A stretch of DNA of 5,305 nucleotides, taken from the NCBI GenBank assembly GCA_003660635.1, contig QMUP01000080.1, positions 1 through 5,305 on the forward strand. Reading direction: 5' to 3'. Positions 1 through 5,305 of the stretch are shown piece by piece (the stretch's first letter is position 1; each line of letters starts with the position of its first letter). The notes beneath the pieces were generated by a model, which was not told the DNA's origin, made no database searches, and worked only from the letters and a program-made list of their open reading frames with translations. The stretch is from Candidatus Wolframiiraptor sp. (GTDB lineage Archaea; Thermoproteota; Nitrososphaeria_A; Caldarchaeales; Wolframiiraptoraceae). The position numbers and the translations under genes were made by a program.

Positions 1-172
1 CTGCGGCCTCCCCGCCTACTACGACCTCAAACAAGAGAGATTCCTCTGCCCAATCCACGGAAAAGACACGGAAGTTGCGGCGGTCTCCCTACCCTACGCC
101 TTCTACCTACTACTCGAAGAGCTGATGAGTATGGGCATCTATCCTCGTCTACTATTTGGTGAGGAGGTGTAA
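1..172 (+). CDS. rpoB: DNA-directed RNA polymerase subunit B, C-terminal end (partial)
   Basis: This is the 3' end of the gene for the second-largest RNA polymerase subunit (counterpart of Rpb2/bacterial beta). Base 1 is the last base of a cut codon; 56 complete codons follow from base 2, then TAA at 170-172. The visible part begins CGLPAYYD and continues with a CPIHG motif (47-61), which looks like the second half of the clamp zinc site: the first visible Cys would be the second Cys of a CxxC pair, followed by a CxxH pair, a variant I recall from other archaeal B subunits. Then comes the conserved VSLPYAFYLLLEELMSMGI helix and PRL, matching the Rpb2 C-terminal pattern IPYAAKLLFQELMAMNI-PRL. 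The protein ends in GEEV. Whether B is one gene or split into B' and B'' cannot be judged here, because only the end is present. rpoA starts 5 bases downstream. Confidence 0.95.
   Translation, partial: CGLPAYYDLKQERFLCPIHGKDTEVAAVSLPYAFYLLLEELMSMGIYPRLLFGEEV
163..169 (+). promoter_or_regulatory. Ribosome binding site of rpoA inside the rpoB 3' end
   Basis: GGAGGTG, a full match to the archaeal anti-Shine-Dalgarno complement, lies 8 bases before the ATG at 178. It overlaps the last rpoB codons (GAG GAG GTG TAA), so the B-subunit C-terminus EEV is partly written by the next gene's ribosome binding site. This favours ATG 178 over the out-of-frame ATG at 174 and suggests translational coupling of B and A. 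Confidence 0.9.
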
Positions 173-177
173 GATGG

Positions 178-3100
178 ATGTCTGCGTCCTTGGAGACCGT
201 TGTGGGGATTAAGCTCGGTATCCTGAGCCCTGAGATGATTAGGAAGATGTCCGTCGCCGAGATCACTAATCCAGACACCTACGATGAGGATGGGATGCCG
301 ATCCCAACCGGGGCCATGGATCCGAGGCTCGGAACACTTGAACCGGGGCAGAGATGTAAAACCTGTGGGAACACATATCTTGGTTGTCCCGGTCACTTCG
401 GCCACATCGAGCTCCCGGTCCCGGTGATCCACGTCGGTTTCGTTAAGTACATCCACATGCTCCTCAGGGCGACGTGTAGGTCTTGTGGAAGACTGCTCCT
501 GCCAGAGCCTGAGATCGAGCGGTTAAGAGAGGAATCAAAGGCGCTAAAAGAGGCCAATAAGCTCTCCTCCGAATTCCATTACAAGATCCTGCAGAAGGCC
601 ATTTCCGCATCAACCTGTCCATATTGTGATGAAAAACAATACAAGATCGAGCTCGAGAAGCCGACCACCTTCATAGAGGTGATAAACTCGGAGAGGCGGC
701 GGCTAACACCCCACGCCGTGAGGGCTAGGCTCGAGAGGATTAGGGATGAAGACCTCGAGCTCCTCGGATTCGATCCCAAGGTCGCCAGACCCGAATGGAT
801 GGTATTAACGGTTTTACCGGTTCCCCCGGTCTATGTCAGGCCCTCAATCACCCTCGAATCCGGATTTAGATCCGAAGACGACCTAACTCACAAACTCGTC
901 GACATCCTGAGGGTTGTCCAGAGGCTGAGGGAGAACATCAACGCGGGCTCACCCTCACCGGTCATCGCGGAGCTCTCCGACCTACTCCAATACCACGTAA
1001 CGACCTACATCAACAACGAGGTTCCAGGGGTCGCCCCAGCCACCCATAGAAGCGGGAGGCCGCTTAAGACGCTCGTGCAGAGGCTTAAGGGGAAGGAAGG
1101 CAGGTTCAGGCTCAATCTGAGCGGAAAGAGGGTTGACTTCTCCGCGAGAACGGTCATCACGCCCGATCCGAATCTGAGCATAAACGAGGTCGGAGTCCCA
1201 CTCGAGATCGCCATGCAGCTCACGGTTCCCGAGAAGGTCACCGAGTGGAATATCGAGAGGTTGAGACAATTCATTAGAAATGGTCCTAACAAGTACCCCG
1301 GAGCAAAGTACGTCATCAGGCCGGATGGGAAGAGGATTAGGCTCGCCTTCGTTCAGGATCTAGAGGAACTCGCCGAGGCCCTTGAACCAGGCTACATCGT
1401 CGAGCGACACCTAATCGACGGCGACATAGTCCTCTTCAACCGTCAGCCGAGCCTCCACCGGATCTCGATAATGGCCCACCTAGTCAAGGTCCTGCCCTAC
1501 AAGACCTTCAGGCTGAACCTATGCGTCTGCACGCCCTACAACGCCGACTTCGACGGCGACGAGATGAACCTCCACGTCCCCCAGAGCGAGGAAGCACAGA
1601 CCGAGGCTAGAATCCTACTCCTCGTCCAGAACAATATCCTCTCACCGCGATACGGCGCCCCGATCATAGGCGCGATAAGGGACTTCCTCACGGCCGCATA
1701 TCTGCTGACAAAGGATGATACGTATCTCACCAAGAAGGAGCTCTCTTATCTACTCGCGGCGATTGATTACGATGGAGAGATCCCAGAGCCCGAGATAAAG
1801 AGACCCGAGCCGAAGTGGAGTGGAAAACAGATATTCAGCTTACTTCTCCCGAAGGGATTCAATCATAGGTTCAGGGCATCCTTCTCCCCCGAGATAGAAG
1901 TCGTAATTAAGGATGGAAAACTCATCAAAGGAGTAATCGACAAGAACGCGATCGGAGTTGAGAAGGCCAACAGCATCCTACATAGGCTCACGACCGAATA
2001 TGGGCCGGATGCCACTAAGGAGTTCTTGGACAAGCTCGTTAAGGTGGTCAACACCTACCTCAACCTCAGGGGATTCAGCTTCGGAATAGACGACCTCGAG
2101 ATACCGGATCAAGCATATAAAGAATTGGAGAAGATCTTCAAGAAGCTCGACGAAGCTTTCGAGAAGCTCAAGGCGAATTACGAAAAAGGTAGAATAGAGG
2201 TCAGGCCCGGAGAAACTCTCGAGCAGGCATTCGAGTCAAATATACTCCAGATACTCTCGGAGGCAAGAGAAGAGGCGGGGAAGGTCGCGAGGAAATACAT
2301 CAGCAAGGATAGCTCCGCGGTCATTATGGCGAGGACGGGAGCCAGGGGATCGCCGCTAAACATAGACCAGATGGTCGCGGTCGTTGGCCAGCAGGCCGTG
2401 AGGAGAGAGCGTATCAAACGCGGCTTCACCGATAGAGTCCTCACCTTCTTCAAGTCCAATGACTTATCTCCAAGAGCTAGGGGCTTCGTCTACCGATCAT
2501 TCAGTAGGGGACTCGATCCCATAGAATTCTTCTTCCATATGGCTGGGGGAAGAGATGGCCTAGTCGACACCGCCGTGAGAACTCAGCAGAGCGGATATAT
2601 GCAGCGGAGGCTGATAAACGCGCTTGAACCGCTCTACGTAGAATATGATGGAACCGTTAGGACGATGGATGAGAAGAAGATAGTGCAGTTCCTCTACGGC
2701 GAGGATGGAATAGATCCGATGAAGAGCTATCACGGAAAGGCGGTCAACCTAGAAACACTCATTCACAGACTGAAGCTCAAGGAATCGGCTAGAAAGCCCA
2801 TATCAAAGGAAGAACTTAAACGGCTTATATCAGAGTACAAGGAACTCATGCCGCCGAAACTCATAGACGAACTCAAGAACGCGATAAAGTCAAAGAAGTT
2901 CTCCGCAGGAGATGCGGCAAAGCTCTTCCGCGAGGCATATAAAGAATACATGAAGAACAGGATAGAGCCCGGAGAGGCCGTCGGAATCGTAACAGCCCAG
3001 TCAATAGGAGAACCCAGCACCCAGCTAACCCTCAGGACATTCCACTTCGCAGGAGTCCGCGAGCAATCGATCCTAAGAGGTCTTCCACGCCTAATCGAGA

Positions 3101-3993
3101 TCGTGGACGCGAGGAAAATGCCCTCAACTCCGATGATGAAGATCCCGCTGAAACCTGAATATGCAAAGGATGTCTCCAGCGCGCAGAAGATCGCGAAGCA
3201 GCTCAAGTACACGGTTCTTGAGGATATCGCGTCCGAAGTAGGCTTAGATCTCAGGAGAAACGCCGTGATAATCAAGCTAGATGATAAGGCGATGAGGGCG
3301 GAAGGCGTCACGACGAGACAGGTTGAGCAGGCGATAAAGGGCTTGAAGATGAAGTACACATATGCGCAGAAAGTTTTCGTGGTTTACGCGGGAGAAGGTG
3401 AAAAAGACCTCGAGAGGTTGAAGAATAAGCTACTGTCTCTGAGGGTTAAGGGAATAAAGAGGATCACGAAGGCAATAGTCATGTACGAGAACGGCGAATA
3501 CGTGATACTCACCGAGGGGTCAAACCTAAAGGAGGTAATACGTGTACCCGAAATCGATCATAAGGGGGTGTGGACGAATAACATCCACGAGATAGCTTCC
3601 GTGCTCGGAATAGAGGCCGCGAGGGCGGCGATAGTCAGGGAGCTGAAACACGTCCTAGAAGAACAGGGCCTAGACGTCGACATAAGGCACCTAATGATCG
3701 TCGCCGACATGATGACCCTAAACGGCACGGTAAAGCAGATTGGAAGACACGGAGTGGTGAAGCTCAAGGGAAGCCCGCTCGCGAGGGCGGCCTTCGAGAT
3801 AAGCGTTCAAACACTAATTGACGCCGCTGTGAAAGGAGAGGTCGATCACCTCAGAGGAAACGTTGAGAGAATCTTAATCGGAAAGGAGATTAAACTCGGC
3901 ACCGGAATGGTTTCACTATTGATGAATTATCCAGGCGTCGCGGATGGATCCGGCGCCGAACAGAAAAAAGAGGAGAAGCGCGAAGGTGAATGA
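178..3993 (+). CDS. rpoA: DNA-directed RNA polymerase subunit A, unsplit A'-A'' (1271 aa)
   Basis: Largest catalytic subunit of archaeal RNA polymerase (counterpart of Rpb1/beta'). Domains in order: clamp zinc site C60-x2-C63-x6-C70-x2-H73; second zinc site C100-x2-C103 with C147-x2-C150; lid/rudder and switch region with GKRVDFSARTVITPDPNL (about 316-333); VLFNRQPSLHRISIMAH (418-434); catalytic NADFDGD at 455-461, whose D457, D459 and D461 hold the active-site Mg; funnel region (about 680-780); bridge helix (about 781-819, GRDGLVDTAVRT); A'' N-terminal helices (about 871-930); PGEAVGIVTAQSIGEP (931-946); trigger loop TQLTLRTFHF with H956; jaw, then the A'' C-terminal region with DMMTLNG (1177-1183). 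The length equals a normal A' (about 870) plus A'' (about 390) with no stop or frameshift between them, so the two are genuinely fused. There is no intein at NADFDGD and no heptad-repeat CTD; the protein ends in a short Lys/Glu tail. ATG 178 is supported by the GGAGGTG site. The stop overlaps or nearly abuts rpl30e. Confidence 0.98.
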   Translation: MSASLETVVGIKLGILSPEMIRKMSVAEITNPDTYDEDGMPIPTGAMDPRLGTLEPGQRCKTCGNTYLGCPGHFGHIELPVPVIHVGFVKYIHMLLRATCRSCGRLLLPEPEIERLREESKALKEANKLSSEFHYKILQKAISASTCPYCDEKQYKIELEKPTTFIEVINSERRRLTPHAVRARLERIRDEDLELLGFDPKVARPEWMVLTVLPVPPVYVRPSITLESGFRSEDDLTHKLVDILRVVQRLRENINAGSPSPVIAELSDLLQYHVTTYINNEVPGVAPATHRSGRPLKTLVQRLKGKEGRFRLNLSGKRVDFSARTVITPDPNLSINEVGVPLEIAMQLTVPEKVTEWNIERLRQFIRNGPNKYPGAKYVIRPDGKRIRLAFVQDLEELAEALEPGYIVERHLIDGDIVLFNRQPSLHRISIMAHLVKVLPYKTFRLNLCVCTPYNADFDGDEMNLHVPQSEEAQTEARILLLVQNNILSPRYGAPIIGAIRDFLTAAYLLTKDDTYLTKKELSYLLAAIDYDGEIPEPEIKRPEPKWSGKQIFSLLLPKGFNHRFRASFSPEIEVVIKDGKLIKGVIDKNAIGVEKANSILHRLTTEYGPDATKEFLDKLVKVVNTYLNLRGFSFGIDDLEIPDQAYKELEKIFKKLDEAFEKLKANYEKGRIEVRPGETLEQAFESNILQILSEAREEAGKVARKYISKDSSAVIMARTGARGSPLNIDQMVAVVGQQAVRRERIKRGFTDRVLTFFKSNDLSPRARGFVYRSFSRGLDPIEFFFHMAGGRDGLVDTAVRTQQSGYMQRRLINALEPLYVEYDGTVRTMDEKKIVQFLYGEDGIDPMKSYHGKAVNLETLIHRLKLKESARKPISKEELKRLISEYKELMPPKLIDELKNAIKSKKFSAGDAAKLFREAYKEYMKNRIEPGEAVGIVTAQSIGEPSTQLTLRTFHFAGVREQSILRGLPRLIEIVDARKMPSTPMMKIPLKPEYAKDVSSAQKIAKQLKYTVLEDIASEVGLDLRRNAVIIKLDDKAMRAEGVTTRQVEQAIKGLKMKYTYAQKVFVVYAGEGEKDLERLKNKLLSLRVKGIKRITKAIVMYENGEYVILTEGSNLKEVIRVPEIDHKGVWTNNIHEIASVLGIEAARAAIVRELKHVLEEQGLDVDIRHLMIVADMMTLNGTVKQIGRHGVVKLKGSPLARAAFEISVQTLIDAAVKGEVDHLRGNVERILIGKEIKLGTGMVSLLMNYPGVADGSGAEQKKEEKREGE
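3985..3989 (+). promoter_or_regulatory. Ribosome binding site of rpl30e inside the rpoA 3' end
   Basis: GGTGA lies in the last codons of rpoA. It abuts the ATG at 3990 (no usable spacing) but its GGTG core (3985-3988) is 7 bases before the ATG at 3996. The rpoA and ppsA sites both have 8 bases between GGTG and the start, so this site points to 3996 as the initiation codon. Confidence 0.65.
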
Positions 3994-3995
3994 AG

Positions 3996-4343
3996 ATGGC
4001 TGAAGGAAAGCAGGTAATCGAGACGAAGGATCTTAAGAGGCACCTCGAAGTAATCTCCAGGACTGGAAAGATGATCCTAGGATTCAGGCAATCATATCTA
4101 TCCATCCTGAATAGGAAGACAAAATTGATAATCCTAGCGAGCAATTGTCCGCCAAACCTCGAACGGGAAATAGTCATAGCATGCAAGATGGCCGGAATAC
4201 CGTACATCAAGGTTAACGTCCCAAGCGTAGAACTCGGATACATGGCCGGCAAACCTTTCTCCGCCGCAGTGATCTCGATACTGGATCCCGGAAGCTCGAA
4301 TATACTCGAGCAAGTTATGCCAAGCGAGGAAGAAGCTTATTAA
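3996..4343 (+). CDS. rpl30e: Large ribosomal subunit protein L30e (115 aa)
   Basis: Archaeal/eukaryotic-type 50S protein of the L7Ae/L30e RNA-binding fold, which recognises kinked (K-turn) RNA; it acts in the ribosome. Recognisable family features are the TGKMILGFRQS start of the fold (23-33), the strand-loop LIILASNCPP (44-53), the helix LEREIVIACKMAGIPY (55-70), VELGYMAGKPF (78-88) and ILDPGSSNIL (95-104). The expected GTS before ELG is replaced by VPS, a more L7Ae-like loop, but ASNCP, GKPF, DxGSS and the position between rpoA and nusA all favour L30e. Length suits the family (about 100-115). Two in-frame ATGs exist: 3990, forming an ATGA overlap with the rpoA stop and adding two residues, and 3996. 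I chose 3996 because the GGTGA at 3985-3989 is then properly spaced. The gene ends 10 bases before the first nusA ATG and is almost certainly co-transcribed with rpoA and nusA. Confidence 0.93.
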   Translation: MAEGKQVIETKDLKRHLEVISRTGKMILGFRQSYLSILNRKTKLIILASNCPPNLEREIVIACKMAGIPYIKVNVPSVELGYMAGKPFSAAVISILDPGSSNILEQVMPSEEEAY

Positions 4344-4353
4344 GGGCTATTCG

Positions 4354-4812
4354 ATGGAATTGAGAGGCGTTCTTGCCTTGAGCGAAGGGATCAAGCTGAC
4401 TGATAAGGAGATGCGCTACATCTCACTCTTTGAAGCGGCAACGGGCGCCTATATAATAGACTGCCTCGAATACAGGGACATCGTGGTCTTCGTGGTCAGG
4501 GAAGGCGAGATGCCGAAAGTCCTCGCGGGAAGAGGGGCGAAAATCCAGAACTTTTCAAGATTAATCAAGAAAAAAGTAAAAGTCGTCGAATACTCCGATG
4601 ACCCGGCGAAGTTCATCCAAAATGCCCTCCAGCCCGCGAAGCTCTTAGAGCCCGTGAGGATAACCGAGAGAACAGACGGTCGAAAAATAGCCGTCGCCTT
4701 GGTAGATCCTAAGTATAGGGCGATCGCGATTGGCAGGGAGGGGAGGAGCATAGAGCTGGTACGCCTCTTAGCCAAGAGGCATCACAAGATAGACCACGTA
4801 ATAATCCGGTGA
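4354..4812 (+). CDS. nusA: NusA-like transcription factor, two KH domains (152 aa, or 144 from an internal TTG)
   Basis: Short archaeal NusA homologue made only of two KH RNA-binding domains, without the N-terminal polymerase-binding and S1 domains of bacterial NusA; thought to act in transcription elongation or termination, though its archaeal role is poorly known. Family motifs: IKLTDKEMRYISLFEAATGA (13-32), VVFVVREGEMP (44-54), VVEYSDDPAKFIQNALQPAK (77-96), and RLLAKRHHKIDHVIIR at the end. The KH2 loop is intact, GREG at 127-130 (4732-4743). The KH1 loop, expected as GxxG, reads AGRG at 58-61 (4525-4536), so its first Gly is lost. Start: ATG 4354 has only a weak AGGG (4343-4346) upstream. 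An in-frame TTG at 4378 has GAGG at 4364-4367 at the spacing used by rpoA and ppsA, and would give 144 residues beginning MSEGIKLT, closer to the usual family N-terminus. I give the longer form as the outer limit; the two are about equally likely. Confidence 0.93.
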   Translation: MELRGVLALSEGIKLTDKEMRYISLFEAATGAYIIDCLEYRDIVVFVVREGEMPKVLAGRGAKIQNFSRLIKKKVKVVEYSDDPAKFIQNALQPAKLLEPVRITERTDGRKIAVALVDPKYRAIAIGREGRSIELVRLLAKRHHKIDHVIIR

Positions 4813-4878
4813 CGAGGGGCTACGGGAATATTCATTAGTAGGTGGGTAATCCGCTGAGGGTGAAGGGGTGGCTCACGA
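4813..4878 (+). other. Spacer between nusA and ppsA; possible leader or promoter, not resolved
   Basis: This 66-base stretch is the largest gap in the window. It holds a modest AT-rich patch (AATATTCATTA, about 4828-4838) some 45 bases before the ppsA start, roughly where an archaeal TATA element with a short leader could sit, but it lacks a convincing TATA box or purine-rich BRE. There is no T-run or hairpin that would mark a terminator for the rpo operon. The 3' half contains three GGTG-like motifs (4841, 4859, 4867), of which only the last is well placed for ppsA. Co-transcription with nusA and a separate ppsA promoter both remain possible. Confidence 0.3.
4864..4870 (+). promoter_or_regulatory. 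Ribosome binding site of ppsA
   Basis: AGGGGTG matches the Shine-Dalgarno consensus GGAGGTG at five of seven bases and ends 8 bases before the TTG at 4879, exactly the spacing seen for rpoA. An in-frame TGA at 4861-4863 excludes any start further upstream, and no ATG or GTG lies in frame between them, so this site fixes the TTG start. Confidence 0.75.
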
Positions 4879-5305
4879 TTGTCTCAGGAGAAAAACCAGA
4901 AGCTGGTATTATGGTTTGAGGAGCTCGGAAAAGAAGATGTCCCACTAGTTGGCGGTAAATGCGCCAACCTAGGAGAAATGATTAATGCGGGGATTCCGGT
5001 CCCACCGGGGTTCGCCATCTCCGCATATGCATATAAGCGGTTCATAGAGGAGACGGGGATAGCGCAGAAGATCTACGATATACTTGATGAGACGATAACC
5101 GATCCGAAGGATCCGAAACAATATGAGGAAGACTCTAAGAAGATTAGGGCGCTCATAGAATCGACGCCGATCCCCGAATACCTCCAGAAAGAGATAGTTG
5201 AAGCATATAGAAAGCTCTCCGAGAAGACTGGATCAAAGGAAGTATTCGTGGCGGTGAGATCCTCGGCGACCGCTGAGGACCTTCCTGGAGCATCTTTCGC
5301 TGGTC
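4879..5305 (+). CDS. ppsA: Phosphoenolpyruvate synthase, N-terminal part (partial, cut by window end)
   Basis: N-terminal 142 residues of pyruvate, water dikinase, which converts pyruvate, ATP and water to phosphoenolpyruvate, AMP and phosphate; a cytoplasmic enzyme of gluconeogenesis that in some archaea may also work in the glycolytic direction. The visible part is the start of the PEP/pyruvate-binding, ATP-grasp-like nucleotide-binding domain: LVLWFEELGKEDVPLVGGK (9-27), CANLGEMINAGIPVPPGFAIS (28-48) and VAVRSSATAEDLPGASFAG (124-142), whose R127 belongs to the conserved ATP-binding VRSSAT motif. The His-containing phosphotransfer and C-terminal catalytic domains lie beyond the window; a full family member is about 750-820 residues. 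Pyruvate phosphate dikinase shares this fold, but the N-terminal FEELGKEDVPLVGGK pattern is typical of PpsA. The start is a TTG preceded by AGGGGTG; the first in-frame ATG (4978) would remove the conserved GGK motif. An unusual Cys (C28) follows GGK, at a position that varies in the family. Confidence 0.93.
   Translation, partial: MSQEKNQKLVLWFEELGKEDVPLVGGKCANLGEMINAGIPVPPGFAISAYAYKRFIEETGIAQKIYDILDETITDPKDPKQYEEDSKKIRALIESTPIPEYLQKEIVEAYRKLSEKTGSKEVFVAVRSSATAEDLPGASFAG

Noticed and set aside
174..176. ATG four bases upstream of the rpoA start
   Set aside because: It is in a different frame from rpoA, and ATG 178 has the correctly spaced GGAGGTG.
1540..1560. Possible intein insertion at the NADFDGD catalytic motif
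   Set aside because: Inteins are known at such sites in other archaeal A' genes, but here the motif is continuous and the protein length is normal.
2118..2190. Locally repetitive AAGAAGCTC/GAGAAGCTC stretch
   Set aside because: It encodes a Lys/Glu/Leu-rich helix (about residues 648-670) of a kind expected at this place in A'. The repeat is imperfect and explained by coding.
2825..2850. TTATAT followed by ATG near the A'/A'' junction, a possible internal promoter for a separate A''
   Set aside because: The bases encode conserved-type helix residues, the distance from TATA-like centre to ATG is about 20 bases (short for a leaderless start), no BRE is clear, and starting there would remove part of the A'' N-terminus.
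2938..2952. TATAAA followed by ATG inside rpoA; GCATATAAAGAA also occurs near 2112
   Set aside because: Both copies encode Ala-Tyr-Lys-Glu with the same favoured codons. This is a codon coincidence, not a repeat element or promoter.
2763..3359. Long open frame on the minus strand (198 codons)
   Set aside because: It lies wholly opposite the conserved A'' part of rpoA, has no recognisable family pattern, and arises from the codon bias of the + strand gene. The same applies to the other minus-strand frames in the window.
3890..4252. Minus-strand frame of 120 codons across the rpoA/rpl30e junction
   Set aside because: It is antisense to two conserved genes, shows no domain pattern and has no plausible ribosome binding site or independent position.
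4868..4948. GTG-started 26-codon frame overlapping the ppsA start
   Set aside because: It is out of frame with the clear PpsA sequence, very short and without recognisable content; mentioned only as a possible decoy start.
1..5305. CRISPR array, transposon, tRNA or rRNA gene, toxin-antitoxin or defence system
   Set aside because: No spaced direct repeats, terminal inverted repeats, cloverleaf or accessory-gene patterns were seen; the window is nearly fully occupied by conserved housekeeping genes.

Overview
The window is an archaeal chromosomal segment carrying the downstream half of the RNA polymerase large-subunit operon. Five genes lie on the + strand, packed almost without gaps: the last 56 codons of rpoB, a complete rpoA, the ribosomal protein gene rpl30e, nusA, and the first 142 codons of a phosphoenolpyruvate synthase gene (ppsA) that runs off the right edge. 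The order rpoB-rpoA-rpl30e-nusA is a hallmark of Archaea, and the protein sequences are archaeal/eukaryotic in type rather than bacterial.

The most informative feature is that rpoA is one uninterrupted reading frame of 1271 codons containing both A' and A''. Most archaea split this subunit into two genes (rpoA1 and rpoA2). From general knowledge, an unsplit rpoA points to Thaumarchaeota/Aigarchaeota (Nitrososphaeria-like) or a related deep lineage; some other lineages, possibly including Asgard archaea, may share it, so the placement is tentative. Heavy use of AGG/AGA for Arg and ATA for Ile, and Lys/Glu-rich proteins, would fit a thermophile, but this is inference.

Layout: 1-172 is the rpoB 3' end (clamp Zn site and C-terminal helix). 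178-3993 is rpoA, with its ribosome binding site embedded in the last rpoB codons. rpl30e overlaps the rpoA stop or begins 2 bases after it, depending on the start chosen. nusA follows 10 bases after rpl30e. A 66-base spacer (4813-4878) separates nusA from ppsA, which starts at a TTG with a good ribosome binding site. In the first four genes transcription (polymerase core and the NusA-like KH protein) and translation (L30e) are coupled. ppsA belongs to gluconeogenesis/pyruvate metabolism and stands where many archaea have rps12 and rps7.

No mobile element, CRISPR array, tRNA or rRNA gene is visible, and I see no undescribed multi-gene system. The points worth a second look are the fused rpoA, unusual residues around the trigger loop and bridge helix, a degenerate first KH loop in NusA, an L7Ae-like loop in L30e, the change in operon content after nusA, and start-site choices suggested by a uniform Shine-Dalgarno spacing.
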